Position numbers and translations under genes: made by a program
The notes under the pieces: generated by a model
What the model was told of the DNA's origin: nothing
The model's database searches: none
The model's input: the letters and a program-made list of their open reading frames with translations, nothing else
Shown here: positions 1-5,331 of the stretch, one piece after another
Numbering within the stretch: the first letter of the stretch is position 1
Layout of the letters: the number at the start of each line of letters is the position of its first letter
Source of the DNA: an uncultured Collinsella sp.
Lineage (GTDB): Bacteria; Actinomycetota; Coriobacteriia; Coriobacteriales; Coriobacteriaceae
Direction: 5' to 3'
Assembly (NCBI GenBank): GCA_902465425.1
Contig: CABQNA010000042.1
Span: 1 to 9,619 of the forward strand
Length of the DNA: 9,619 bases

Positions 1-8
1 AGGCGCTG

Positions 9-43
9 TTTCCTGCGGTTTCGTCGAGTTTTTCCTGCAGTTT
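9..43. repeat. Imperfect 22-bp-period direct repeat at the window edge
   Basis: The 13-mer TTTCCTGCGGTTT at 9-21 recurs at 31-43 as TTTCCTGCAGTTT, one mismatch and 22 bp apart. It lies in the non-coding stretch 1-151, downstream of the SIS gene terminator. I see no convincing gene, promoter or RNA in that stretch. Function unknown; it may be the edge of a larger repeat outside the window. Confidence 0.35.
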
Positions 44-150
44 TGGCGTCAAAAAGCGTGGAGGCTTCGGGGGTCCAAAATAGGTCGTTCACTTCGCGGA
101 AAAGTATTCACCTTCGTTTTCGCGCAGACACGAATCCGGCCGCCACAACG

Positions 151-183
151 CAAAACGGGGCCCGCGCGCAGCGCAGGCCCCGT
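151..183 (-). terminator. Intrinsic terminator of the SIS deglycase-like gene
   Basis: Arms ACGGGGCC (155-162) and GGCCCCGT (176-183) are perfect reverse complements, with an inner GCGC/GCGC stem (164-167 with 171-174) inside the loop. Read on the minus strand the GC-rich stem is followed by TTTTG at 155-151. It starts 23 nt after the TAG stop of the gene at 206-1174, as expected for Rho-independent termination. A T-run on the stem's other side (184-190 are C plus As on the plus strand) gives no plus-strand terminator. Confidence 0.85.
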
Positions 184-205
184 CAAAAAAGATAATTCCC
201 GGTAC

Positions 206-1174
206 CTAGTACTGCTCGATACCCATGTAGCGACGGACCTCGGGGCTGTGGTCGAACACCTTGCCGCGGGCGGCGCGCAGCTCGCAGCTCATCGCATAGA
301 AGAAGATCGGCTCCAGGAACGAACGCACGCTGGCGGGCACCTCGCCCACGCCGTACTCGAGCGCATCGAGCACCATGACCGTATCGGTGTGCGTGTTGAG
401 GAATGCAAGTGCACGCTCCTCCATGGGGCGGCACTCGCCCGATCCAAGCTGCACAAAGTAGAACACGCCGGGCTCGGTGGCCTCGAACGGCCCGTGGAAA
501 TACTCGCCGGAGTGGATGTAGCAGCAGTGCTGCCATTGCATCTCCATGAGCGAGCAGATCGCCATGGCGTAGGTCTGGCTAAAGTTGGGGCCGGATCCCA
601 GGATGTAGAAGAACTTATGCTGCTGGCAGAGCTCGGCAAAGCGATCGCCCAGCTCGGCATTGACCTTCTCACGGGCAGCGGGCAGCAGCGCATCCATCTG
701 CTTAAGGCCGGCGTACATGTCGGCGAGTGCCTCGTAACCCTCCTGCTGGTCGAGCAACTCGGCGGCGATCAGAGCGCCGATACCCTGCGGCACCTCGGCC
801 TGTGACACGCCCTCGCCCCACGGATAGACCCAGGTGGTCCACTTGCCGTTATCGATCTTGGAGCCCTCGCAGTCGGTCATGGCCACGACCTCGGCGCCGG
901 CAGCCAGCGCCATCTCGCAGCCGTCGACGACCTCCTGCGTGTTGCCGCTGTGGCTGCAGGCGATGACGAGCGACTTCTCGCCAAGACTCTTGGGAGCCAT
1001 CAGGCAAAACTCGCGTGCCGTGTAGACCGTCGAGGTAAACGTGGTGGCCTCGCGCTTGAGCAGCTCGTTGGCCGGCATCAGGTCAATCATCGAACCGCCA
1101 CAAGCGATCCAAAAGACATTCTCGATCTTGCCCTTGCGCTCGATGATTTCCTGAATCAGATCGTGTGCGTTCAT
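206..1174 (-). CDS. SIS-domain sugar-phosphate deglycase/isomerase (FrlB/GfrE/GfrF-like)
   Basis: A 322-residue cytosolic protein with tandem sugar-isomerase (SIS) domains. The N-terminal domain carries the phosphate-loop segments ACGGSMIDLMP (24-34) and CSHSGNTQE (73-81). The second domain begins near residue 187 (FFYILGSGPN), and GEYFHGPFE lies at 223-231. That last motif is shared with the fructoselysine-6-phosphate deglycase FrlB and its GfrE/GfrF relatives, which split a phosphorylated Amadori compound into hexose 6-phosphate and an amino acid. Glu224 and His227 in the motif are candidate active-site residues; I did not verify this by alignment. Length fits the family (about 320-345). 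The ATG at 1174 is preceded by AAGAAGGGG at good spacing. The gene has its own promoter and operator-like repeats upstream and a terminator downstream, and lies beside a GntR regulator that probably controls it. The exact substrate is unknown; a GlmS-type isomerase is less likely because no glutaminase domain is present. Confidence 0.85.
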   Translation of the reverse strand: MNAHDLIQEIIERKGKIENVFWIACGGSMIDLMPANELLKREATTFTSTVYTAREFCLMAPKSLGEKSLVIACSHSGNTQEVVDGCEMALAAGAEVVAMTDCEGSKIDNGKWTTWVYPWGEGVSQAEVPQGIGALIAAELLDQQEGYEALADMYAGLKQMDALLPAAREKVNAELGDRFAELCQQHKFFYILGSGPNFSQTYAMAICSLMEMQWQHCCYIHSGEYFHGPFEATEPGVFYFVQLGSGECRPMEERALAFLNTHTDTVMVLDALEYGVGEVPASVRSFLEPIFFYAMSCELRAARGKVFDHSPEVRRYMGIEQY

Positions 1175-1203
1175 GGTGATGCCCCTTCTTGTGTGGCGGT
1201 TTT

Positions 1204-1234
1204 GAACGACTGCAGCTCGTACCTGCAGTCGTTC
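1204..1234. repeat. 12-bp perfect hairpin in the SIS gene 5' leader
   Basis: GAACGACTGCAG (1204-1215) and CTGCAGTCGTTC (1223-1234) are perfect reverse complements around a 7-nt loop. Neither strand has a T-run after the stem, so it is not a terminator. From the predicted promoter, transcription would start near 1240, so the hairpin would sit at the extreme 5' end of the SIS mRNA, about 20 nt upstream of the ribosome binding site. It could stabilise the transcript's 5' end or act as a DNA operator; its outer arm overlaps the direct-repeat site at 1228-1247. Confidence 0.6.
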
Positions 1235-1247
1235 TATGTTGTCCTAT
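1228..1247 (-). promoter_or_regulatory. Candidate operator site B (degenerate decamer pair)
   Basis: On the minus strand this reads ATAGGACAAC followed by ATAGAACGAC, a degenerate version of the decamer pair in site A (1290-1309). It covers the predicted start point and touches the -10 box of the SIS gene promoter, where bound repressor would block initiation. The likely binder is the adjacent GntR regulator (1319-2074). That assignment is inferred from position only. Confidence 0.45.
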
Positions 1248-1275
1248 TTATAGCACGCACGACGACGCCCGTGAA
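1247..1275 (-). promoter_or_regulatory. Candidate promoter of the SIS deglycase-like gene
   Basis: On the minus strand a -10 box TATAAA (1252-1247) is preceded, after a 17-nt spacer, by TTCACG (1275-1270), a 4/6 match to TTGACA. The predicted start is near 1240, giving a leader of about 65 nt. The promoter lies between two repeat sites that resemble operators. Confidence 0.5.
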
Positions 1276-1289
1276 GTCATTTCACCAAA

Positions 1290-1309
1290 CTTGTTCTATA
1301 TTGTTCTAT
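1290..1309 (-). promoter_or_regulatory. Candidate operator site A (tandem decamer)
   Basis: On the plus strand TTGTTCTAT occurs twice, at 1291-1299 and 1301-1309, with a period of exactly 10 bp. The site lies upstream of the -35 box, with the related site B 62 bp away, about six helical turns. A repressor holding both could loop the promoter. The half-sites are direct repeats, not the inverted repeats usual for GntR dimers. Confidence 0.45.
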
Positions 1310-1318
1310 CTGTGGACG

Positions 1319-2074
1319 TTAGATGTCGAACACGTAGCGCGAGCCCACGATCTTTTGGCGTCCGAGCAGCAAGGGCCGCCCGTCCGCATCCGTAAAGTAC
1401 GCCTCCATATAAAACAGCGGCTCGCCGACTGGCACCTCCAGCAGCGGGGCCGCCTGAGCATCGGCAAGCGCAATCTCCACGGTGCAGGGGTCGGACTTGA
1501 GCGGCGCACGGCCCGAATGCTCGGCAACGAGCGCAAAGATGGAATTGTCCGTGAGGTCCTTGTCGGCAAGCGTCTGCAGATAGGGATGATCGGCCAGCAC
1601 AAAGGCGTTGTTCTCGAGCATGACGGGCACGCCATCTGCCGTACGCACGCGCTCGACAACGATGAGCTCGCAGCCGGGTTCCACCCCAAAAAACGCCGCG
1701 TCCTCGCGCGTCGCCGCAACCACCGTGCGCGACACCAGGCGCGCTCCGGCCACCATGTCGTTGGCAGCGCAGCCCTCGGAAAAGCTCTGAACGTCGCCCT
1801 TCTGGACAATCTTGCGCTTGAGCTTGGGCGCACACACAAACGTGCCCCTCCCCTGCTGGCGGTTGAGATACCCCGCGCGCGACAGTTCCTCGACGGCGCG
1901 GCGCACGGTGACGCGCCCCACGCCGTAAGACTTCGCGAGCTCCATCTCGGAAGGGATGCGCGAGCCGGATGCGTACACGCCGCGCGCGATCTCGCCCTTT
2001 AGGTCGTCCATAACCTGCTGGTACAGCGGCACGGCGGACACCTCAGTGCGCTCGGTTTTATCGTCGGATGTCAT
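1319..2074 (-). CDS. GntR-family (HutC subfamily) transcriptional regulator
   Basis: A 251-residue DNA-binding protein. A GntR winged helix-turn-helix spans about residues 17-85, starting VPLYQQVMDDLKGEI and including the recognition region GVGRVTVRRAVEEL and the wing QQGRGTF. A C-terminal UTRA effector domain (about 105-250) contains VVERVRTADGVPVMLENN and ends in GSRYVFDI. UTRA regulators sense small metabolites, often sugar phosphates, and usually repress neighbouring catabolic genes. The ATG lies two bases after the TAA stop of recQ; its ribosome binding site (GGAG) is inside the last recQ codons, so the two are probably co-transcribed and translationally coupled. The SIS enzyme gene follows 144 nt downstream behind its own promoter and decamer repeats and is the most likely target. 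It is clearly paralogous to the regulator at 4393-5112. Confidence 0.9.
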   Translation of the reverse strand: MTSDDKTERTEVSAVPLYQQVMDDLKGEIARGVYASGSRIPSEMELAKSYGVGRVTVRRAVEELSRAGYLNRQQGRGTFVCAPKLKRKIVQKGDVQSFSEGCAANDMVAGARLVSRTVVAATREDAAFFGVEPGCELIVVERVRTADGVPVMLENNAFVLADHPYLQTLADKDLTDNSIFALVAEHSGRAPLKSDPCTVEIALADAQAAPLLEVPVGEPLFYMEAYFTDADGRPLLLGRQKIVGSRYVFDI

Positions 2075-2076
2075 CG

Positions 2077-4059
2077 TTATGCTCCATTCCGTGCATGCTC
2101 GGACTCAAACTCTTCAATCGCCGCCATAAACTGCTCGCCAAAGGCATCGGCCTTTTTCTCGCCGATGCCGTTGACCTGGATAAGCTCGTCGCGCGTCTGC
2201 GGGCGTAGGCGGCACAGGCCGCGCAGAGCCTTGTCGGAGAAGACCATGTACGGCGCCATCTCCAGCTCGGTCGAAATCTCCTTGCGCAGGGCACGCAGGC
2301 GCTCGAACAGCTCGGCATCGTCACCCACGCGCGGGCGCTGATCCAGCTCGGCCTCCTCGCGCAGCAGATCCACCGCACGGCGGGCACGGGCCGAAGCCTT
2401 GCGCTTGGACGCGCGACGCTTAACGGTAAAGGCGAACGCCTCGTCCTCGACCTCGGCGGCACGCGGGCCTAGTCCCACGACCGGGTACTGCCCCTGCGAG
2501 GTGGCCAGGTAACCGCGGCCGCACAGCTGGCCGATGATGTCCTTGATGCGCCCGACCGATTCGCTCGACAGCTCACCGTAGCCGCGGTCCTCGTCCAGAT
2601 GCATCTGGCGAATGCGCTCGGTGTTGCCGCCGTGGAGCACGTCGGCGATGAGCGACTTGCCAAAGCGCATGGGTCGCGCGGCCACGTAGCGCACAGCGGC
2701 GCGGGCCATATCGGTGACGTCCTCGACCTCGAACTGCGTGAGGCAGTTGCTGCAGTTGCCGCAGCCCTCGGCGTCGTCCGTGGCGGTGGCGCCCGTACCG
2801 GCCGCGGCAGCATGCTCGGCCGCGGCCTCGTCGCCAAAGTAGCGCAGCATGTATTCGCGCAGGCAACCGGTGGTATTGCAGTAGCCCTCCATCTGGCTGA
2901 GCAGACGATATCGATTCTGGAGCGCCCACGCGCGCTGCTCGTCGTCAAGCGCCTCATCGGCAGCATCGCCGCGGTCGATCAGAAAGCGGCGCATGCGAAA
3001 ATCGTTGCCGTTCCACAACAGGTAGCAGCTGGCCGGATCGCCATCGCGGCCGGCGCGGCCCGCCTCCTGGTAGTAGGCCTCGATGCTCTCGGGCACGTTG
3101 TTGTGGATCACGTAGCGCACGTTGGGCTTGTCAATGCCCATGCCAAAGGCGTTGGTGGCAACCATCACCTGGATATCGTCATCGATAAAGGCGCGCTGGC
3201 TTTGGCGGCGGGCGTCGTTGCCCATGCCGGCATGGTAGCGGCCAACGCGAATGCCGCTGGGGCCCAGCGCCTCGGCAAGCTCGCCTGCCAGCGCATCGAC
3301 CGTCTTGCGGGTCGAGCAATACACGATGCCGCTCTCGCTCGAATGCGCGATCACATAGTCGCGCACCCACGCTGCCTTGGCTTTGTCGCCCATCTCCTCG
3401 CAGCCAAAGTAGAGGTTCTTGCGATCGAAGCCCGTCACCACCGTCGCGGGATTTTGCAGGCCGAGCATCTGCTGAATGTCCGCGCGCACGCGCTCGGTTG
3501 CCGTAGCGGTAAAGGCCGCCACGATGGGGCGCTGCGGCAGTGAGTCGATGAACTCGCGAATCTGCAAGTAGGCGGGGCGAAAATCCTGACCCCATTGGCT
3601 CACGCAGTGGGCCTCATCAATGGCTACGAGCGGCACGCCAATGCCGCCGTCCGCCGTGGCCTCCTGCGCAAAGGCTAAAAAGCGCGGCTCGAGCAGGCGC
3701 TCGGGCGCCACGTACATAAGCTGGTAGCGGCCTTCGCGCGCCCGCTTGAGCACAGTGTTTTGCTGGGCCGGAGTAAGGCTGGAGTTGAGATAGCTGGGTC
3801 GCGCACCCGTCGCGAGCAACGCACGGGTCTGGTCCTCCATAAGCGACAGCAGCGGACTCACCACAAAGGTGATGCCGGGCAGCATGAGCGCGGGCACCTG
3901 GTAGCAAATGGACTTGCCGGCGCCCGTGGGCATAACACCCAGCGCATCACGACCGGCAAGGATCGCATCGACCATGCGGTCCTGTCCCGGGCGAAACGAG
4001 GTGTAGCCAAAATAGGCGCCGAGCGTGTCGAGCGCCATCTGCTGCATGCTATCGGTCAT
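2077..4059 (-). CDS. recQ: ATP-dependent DNA helicase RecQ
   Basis: A complete 660-residue superfamily 2 helicase that unwinds DNA 3'-5' in recombination and fork repair. Visible in order: motif 0 FRPGQ (22-26); Walker A MPTGAGKS (43-50); DEAH (148-151) followed by the aromatic-rich loop CVSQWGQDFRP; motif III FTATATE (183-189); motif IV IVYCSTRKT; motif V ATNAFGMGIDKP; motif VI QEAGRAGRDG (331-340). Zinc-binding cysteines include 399, 433, 436 and 439, with Cys394 an extra nearby cysteine. An Ala-rich insert (about 411-431) lengthens the gap inside the zinc module. An RQC winged helix covers about 447-535 and an HRDC domain about 582-656 (ending near VNGIGEKKADAFGEQF). Linker 548-561 is Lys/Arg-rich. 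The ATG at 4059 follows AGGAAA. Met5 and Met8 are less likely starts. It forms a two-gene unit with the GntR regulator downstream. Confidence 0.97.
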   Translation of the reverse strand: MTDSMQQMALDTLGAYFGYTSFRPGQDRMVDAILAGRDALGVMPTGAGKSICYQVPALMLPGITFVVSPLLSLMEDQTRALLATGARPSYLNSSLTPAQQNTVLKRAREGRYQLMYVAPERLLEPRFLAFAQEATADGGIGVPLVAIDEAHCVSQWGQDFRPAYLQIREFIDSLPQRPIVAAFTATATERVRADIQQMLGLQNPATVVTGFDRKNLYFGCEEMGDKAKAAWVRDYVIAHSSESGIVYCSTRKTVDALAGELAEALGPSGIRVGRYHAGMGNDARRQSQRAFIDDDIQVMVATNAFGMGIDKPNVRYVIHNNVPESIEAYYQEAGRAGRDGDPASCYLLWNGNDFRMRRFLIDRGDAADEALDDEQRAWALQNRYRLLSQMEGYCNTTGCLREYMLRYFGDEAAAEHAAAAGTGATATDDAEGCGNCSNCLTQFEVEDVTDMARAAVRYVAARPMRFGKSLIADVLHGGNTERIRQMHLDEDRGYGELSSESVGRIKDIIGQLCGRGYLATSQGQYPVVGLGPRAAEVEDEAFAFTVKRRASKRKASARARRAVDLLREEAELDQRPRVGDDAELFERLRALRKEISTELEMAPYMVFSDKALRGLCRLRPQTRDELIQVNGIGEKKADAFGEQFMAAIEEFESEHARNGA

Positions 4060-4090
4060 GGTTTCCTAACGTTCAAGTCATCTGCCGCCG

Positions 4091-4096
4091 ATTATA
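4091..4096 (-). promoter_or_regulatory. -10 box of the recQ promoter
   Basis: The minus strand has a perfect TATAAT here, 31 nt upstream of the recQ ATG, which would give a leader of about 25 nt. The sequence 17 nt further upstream (CGGCAC) does not resemble TTGACA, so the -35 contact would be weak or factor-dependent. Confidence 0.55.
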
Positions 4097-4149
4097 CGCC
4101 GCCACGCGGACCGGTGCCGCACGGCTATCAGCCACGCTCATTCTGTGGG

Positions 4150-4205
4150 TAGTCATTGGGGACGTTCTTGAATGACCAGTCGTTTAAGAACGTCCCCAAT
4201 GACTA
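4150..4205. repeat. 56-nt near-perfect palindromic element
   Basis: The 20-nt arms TAGTCATTGGGGACGTTCTT (4150-4169) and its exact reverse complement (4186-4205) enclose 16 nt. Those 16 nt continue the stem through GAATGAC/GTCGTTT with two G·T wobbles, leaving almost no loop. No T-run follows on either strand, so it is unlikely to be a terminator. It looks like a REP- or MITE-type dispersed palindrome. No second copy is present in this window, so the repeat assignment is inference. Confidence 0.65.
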
Positions 4206-4253
4206 GTCTCTTGACAAGCGCGGAGACGTCGCTGGTTGAGCATAGGTCAGCGA

Positions 4254-4351
4254 AAACGCCCCTAAGCGAGCAAGGTGACGTGAAAGAGGAGGGAAGCGTA
4301 CTTCGGTACGCGACCGACGATTGAACGTCAGATTGCCGCTTAGGGGCGTTT
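4254..4351 (+). ncRNA. Candidate structured RNA with four tandem G·A pairs and a UUCG cap
   Basis: Read as plus-strand RNA this folds into one long hairpin. P1 is 15 perfect bp (4254-4268 with 4337-4351). After a bulged A4269, GCAA (4270-4273) pairs TTGC (4333-4336). A GG/GA internal loop follows, then TGACGT (4276-4281) pairs ACGTCA (4325-4330). Next is a ladder in which GA dinucleotides face GA dinucleotides: 4282-4283/4323-4324, 4286-4287/4319-4320, 4289-4290/4316-4317 and 4293-4294/4312-4313, separated by AA/TT, G/C and GG/CC pairs. After bulged A4295, GCGTAC pairs GTACGC around a TTCG loop (4302-4305). On the minus strand the G·A positions become T·C mismatches, so plus is the sense strand. 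No clear promoter is visible. It could instead be a single-stranded-DNA fold, or help terminate the gntR transcript, since TTTT follows P1 on the minus strand. Confidence 0.55.
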
Positions 4352-4364
4352 GCAGCGTCGAGCC

Positions 4365-4392
4365 GTTACGCGGTTTGGTAAAACCGCGTAAC
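4365..4392. repeat. 12-bp hairpin abutting the gntR stop codon
   Basis: GTTACGCGGTTT (4365-4376) and AAACCGCGTAAC (4381-4392) pair perfectly around a 4-nt loop. The right arm ends at the base next to the TAA stop of the regulator at 4393-5112. No T-run follows on the minus strand, so it is not a standard terminator alone; together with the hairpin at 4254-4351, which is followed by TTTT on the minus strand, it may end or protect the gntR mRNA. Confidence 0.55.
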
Positions 4393-5112
4393 TTACATGA
4401 CCATAACGTAGCGCGATCCCACGTAGTACTGCTTACCCATCAGGACCGGCTCTCCATTGGGACCGGTAAAGCTGGCACGCAGGTTGAGCAGCGGATCGTG
4501 CGGAGCAATGCCCAACTCGGCCGCCTGCTCGGTATTGGCACGAACGGCCTCGACCGTGCGGTAGCCAACCGAGACAATCGGGATTCCGCCAACACGCTCG
4601 ACCTCGGCAAAAATCGACTTGTCCTCAAGATCGGCCGTCAACAGTTCGCGGTAGGCATCAAACGGCACAAAGATGTTCTCCTCAAAGATGGGCTCGCCGT
4701 CGGCCGTACGCACGCGCTTGATATGCAGCAGCAGCGCATCCTTCTGCAGGCCAAAGAACTCCATCTCGTTTTGGCGCGCCGGCACAATCTGTCGATCGAT
4801 CACGTGCGCACCGGCCTTCATGCCATTGCCGGCACACAGCGCGGTAAACGTCTGCAACGTCGAGGCGTGAAACTGGCGATTGATGTGCGGCGTGGAGACA
4901 AAGGTGCCACGGCCCTGCTGCTTAACCAGGTAGCCATCGGAGCACAGTTCCTCGACGGCGCGGCGCACCGTAATGCGGCTCACGTCGTACTGCTCGGCTA
5001 GCTCAAGCTCGGACGGAATACGCTCCTTGGGTGCATAAACACCTTTCTCGATCGCATCCTTGATTTCGTCGTAAATCTGCTGGTAAAGCGGTGCATTTTT
5101 GGGCGCAGGCAT
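4393..5112 (-). CDS. GntR-family (HutC subfamily) transcriptional regulator
   Basis: A 239-residue regulator. The N-terminal winged helix-turn-helix (about 8-76) begins APLYQQIYDEIKDAIEKGVY and includes the recognition segment DVSRITVRRAVEEL and the wing QQGRGTF. A UTRA effector domain follows (about 95-237), with IKRVRTADGEPIFEEN and the closing motif GSRYVMVM. The protein resembles the regulator at 1319-2074 along its whole length, and the two recognition helices are nearly identical, so they may bind related operators or sense related ligands. The gene stands alone: recQ starts 333 nt downstream behind its own -10 box, and the YitT gene lies 219 nt upstream behind a hairpin. The start ATG at 5112 has only a modest AAGAG ribosome binding site. 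The target is not evident; self-regulation from the AT-rich upstream region is plausible. Confidence 0.9.
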   Translation of the reverse strand: MPAPKNAPLYQQIYDEIKDAIEKGVYAPKERIPSELELAEQYDVSRITVRRAVEELCSDGYLVKQQGRGTFVSTPHINRQFHASTLQTFTALCAGNGMKAGAHVIDRQIVPARQNEMEFFGLQKDALLLHIKRVRTADGEPIFEENIFVPFDAYRELLTADLEDKSIFAEVERVGGIPIVSVGYRTVEAVRANTEQAAELGIAPHDPLLNLRASFTGPNGEPVLMGKQYYVGSRYVMVM

Positions 5113-5200
5113 ATCTAATCACTCTTATCGAAATATTGAAATAACTAATACGTATATAACGTCTAGTTTCATGTTACCTCATATTGATAAAACGATACAC
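5113..5200 (-). promoter_or_regulatory. AT-rich promoter/operator region of the second gntR
   Basis: This stretch is far richer in A and T than its surroundings. It contains an 8-bp palindrome ATACGTAT (5148-5155) inside TATATACGTATTAG on the minus strand, and ATAAC occurs twice (5141-5145 and 5156-5160, allowing for overlap with TATATAAC). Several TATA-like hexamers could serve as a -10 box but none has a good -35 partner. Operator assignment is inference from position. Confidence 0.4.
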
Positions 5201-5204
5201 CCTC

Positions 5205-5248
5205 CCTACCAAAAAGCGACAGCTTCATTTTGGTAGGTTTTACCTGGG
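5205..5248. repeat. Dispersed palindromic repeat, copy 1
   Basis: A 44-nt element matching 7340-7383 at 39 of 44 positions. Its arms CCTACCAAAA (5205-5214) and TTTTGGTAGG (5228-5237) pair over 10 bp, followed by a conserved tail TTTTACCTGGG. It lies between the gntR promoter region and the hairpin downstream of the YitT gene. Two near-identical copies in unrelated intergenic positions point to a mobile or widely dispersed small element. Confidence 0.75.
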
Positions 5249-5255
5249 CAAACGA

Positions 5256-5291
5256 GAGCCCCTCGAAAGCAACAAGGCTTTCGAGGGGCTC
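5256..5291 (-). terminator. Hairpin downstream of the YitT gene, probable terminator
   Basis: Arms GAGCCCCTCGAAAGC (5256-5270) and GCTTTCGAGGGGCTC (5277-5291) pair perfectly over 15 bp with a 6-nt loop, 40 nt after the YitT stop. The sequence after the stem on the minus strand, TCGTTTG, is a poor T-tract, so termination may be incomplete or the hairpin may mainly protect the mRNA end. Confidence 0.6.
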
Positions 5292-5331
5292 ATTCGGATG
5301 GACTACGCTTGGCCGGCAAAATGCCAAAACC

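Larger units (their letters stand above)
4060..4392. other. 333-nt gene-free region between recQ and the second gntR
   Basis: No protein-coding gene is supported here. In order it holds the recQ ribosome binding site and -10 box, a 56-nt palindrome (4150-4205), a 6-bp stem TCGCTG/CAGCGA (4229-4234 with 4248-4253), a 98-nt structured hairpin (4254-4351) and a 12-bp hairpin touching the gntR stop (4365-4392). Almost everything from 4150 to 4392 can pair locally. Confidence 0.8.

Noticed and set aside
1..192. Plus-strand frame open from the left edge to a TAA near 192
   Set aside because: Its translation is basic and low-complexity, it runs through the SIS terminator stem, and no domain is visible. 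Probably non-coding.
950..2002. Long plus-strand open frame (350 codons), and similar ones at 2599-3543, 7526-8740 and 8580-9581
   Set aside because: They mirror strongly supported minus-strand genes (GntR, RecQ, SIS, EIID). Their translations are low-complexity His/Arg/Gly/Ala-rich with no recognisable domain, as expected for antisense frames in GC-rich DNA.
4211..4246. TTGACA (4211-4216) as the -35 box of a promoter for the structured RNA at 4254
   Set aside because: The -35 match is perfect, but the hexamers at 16-18 nt spacing (such as GGTTGA) do not resemble TATAAT, and CATAGG is 24 nt away. I do not count it as a promoter.
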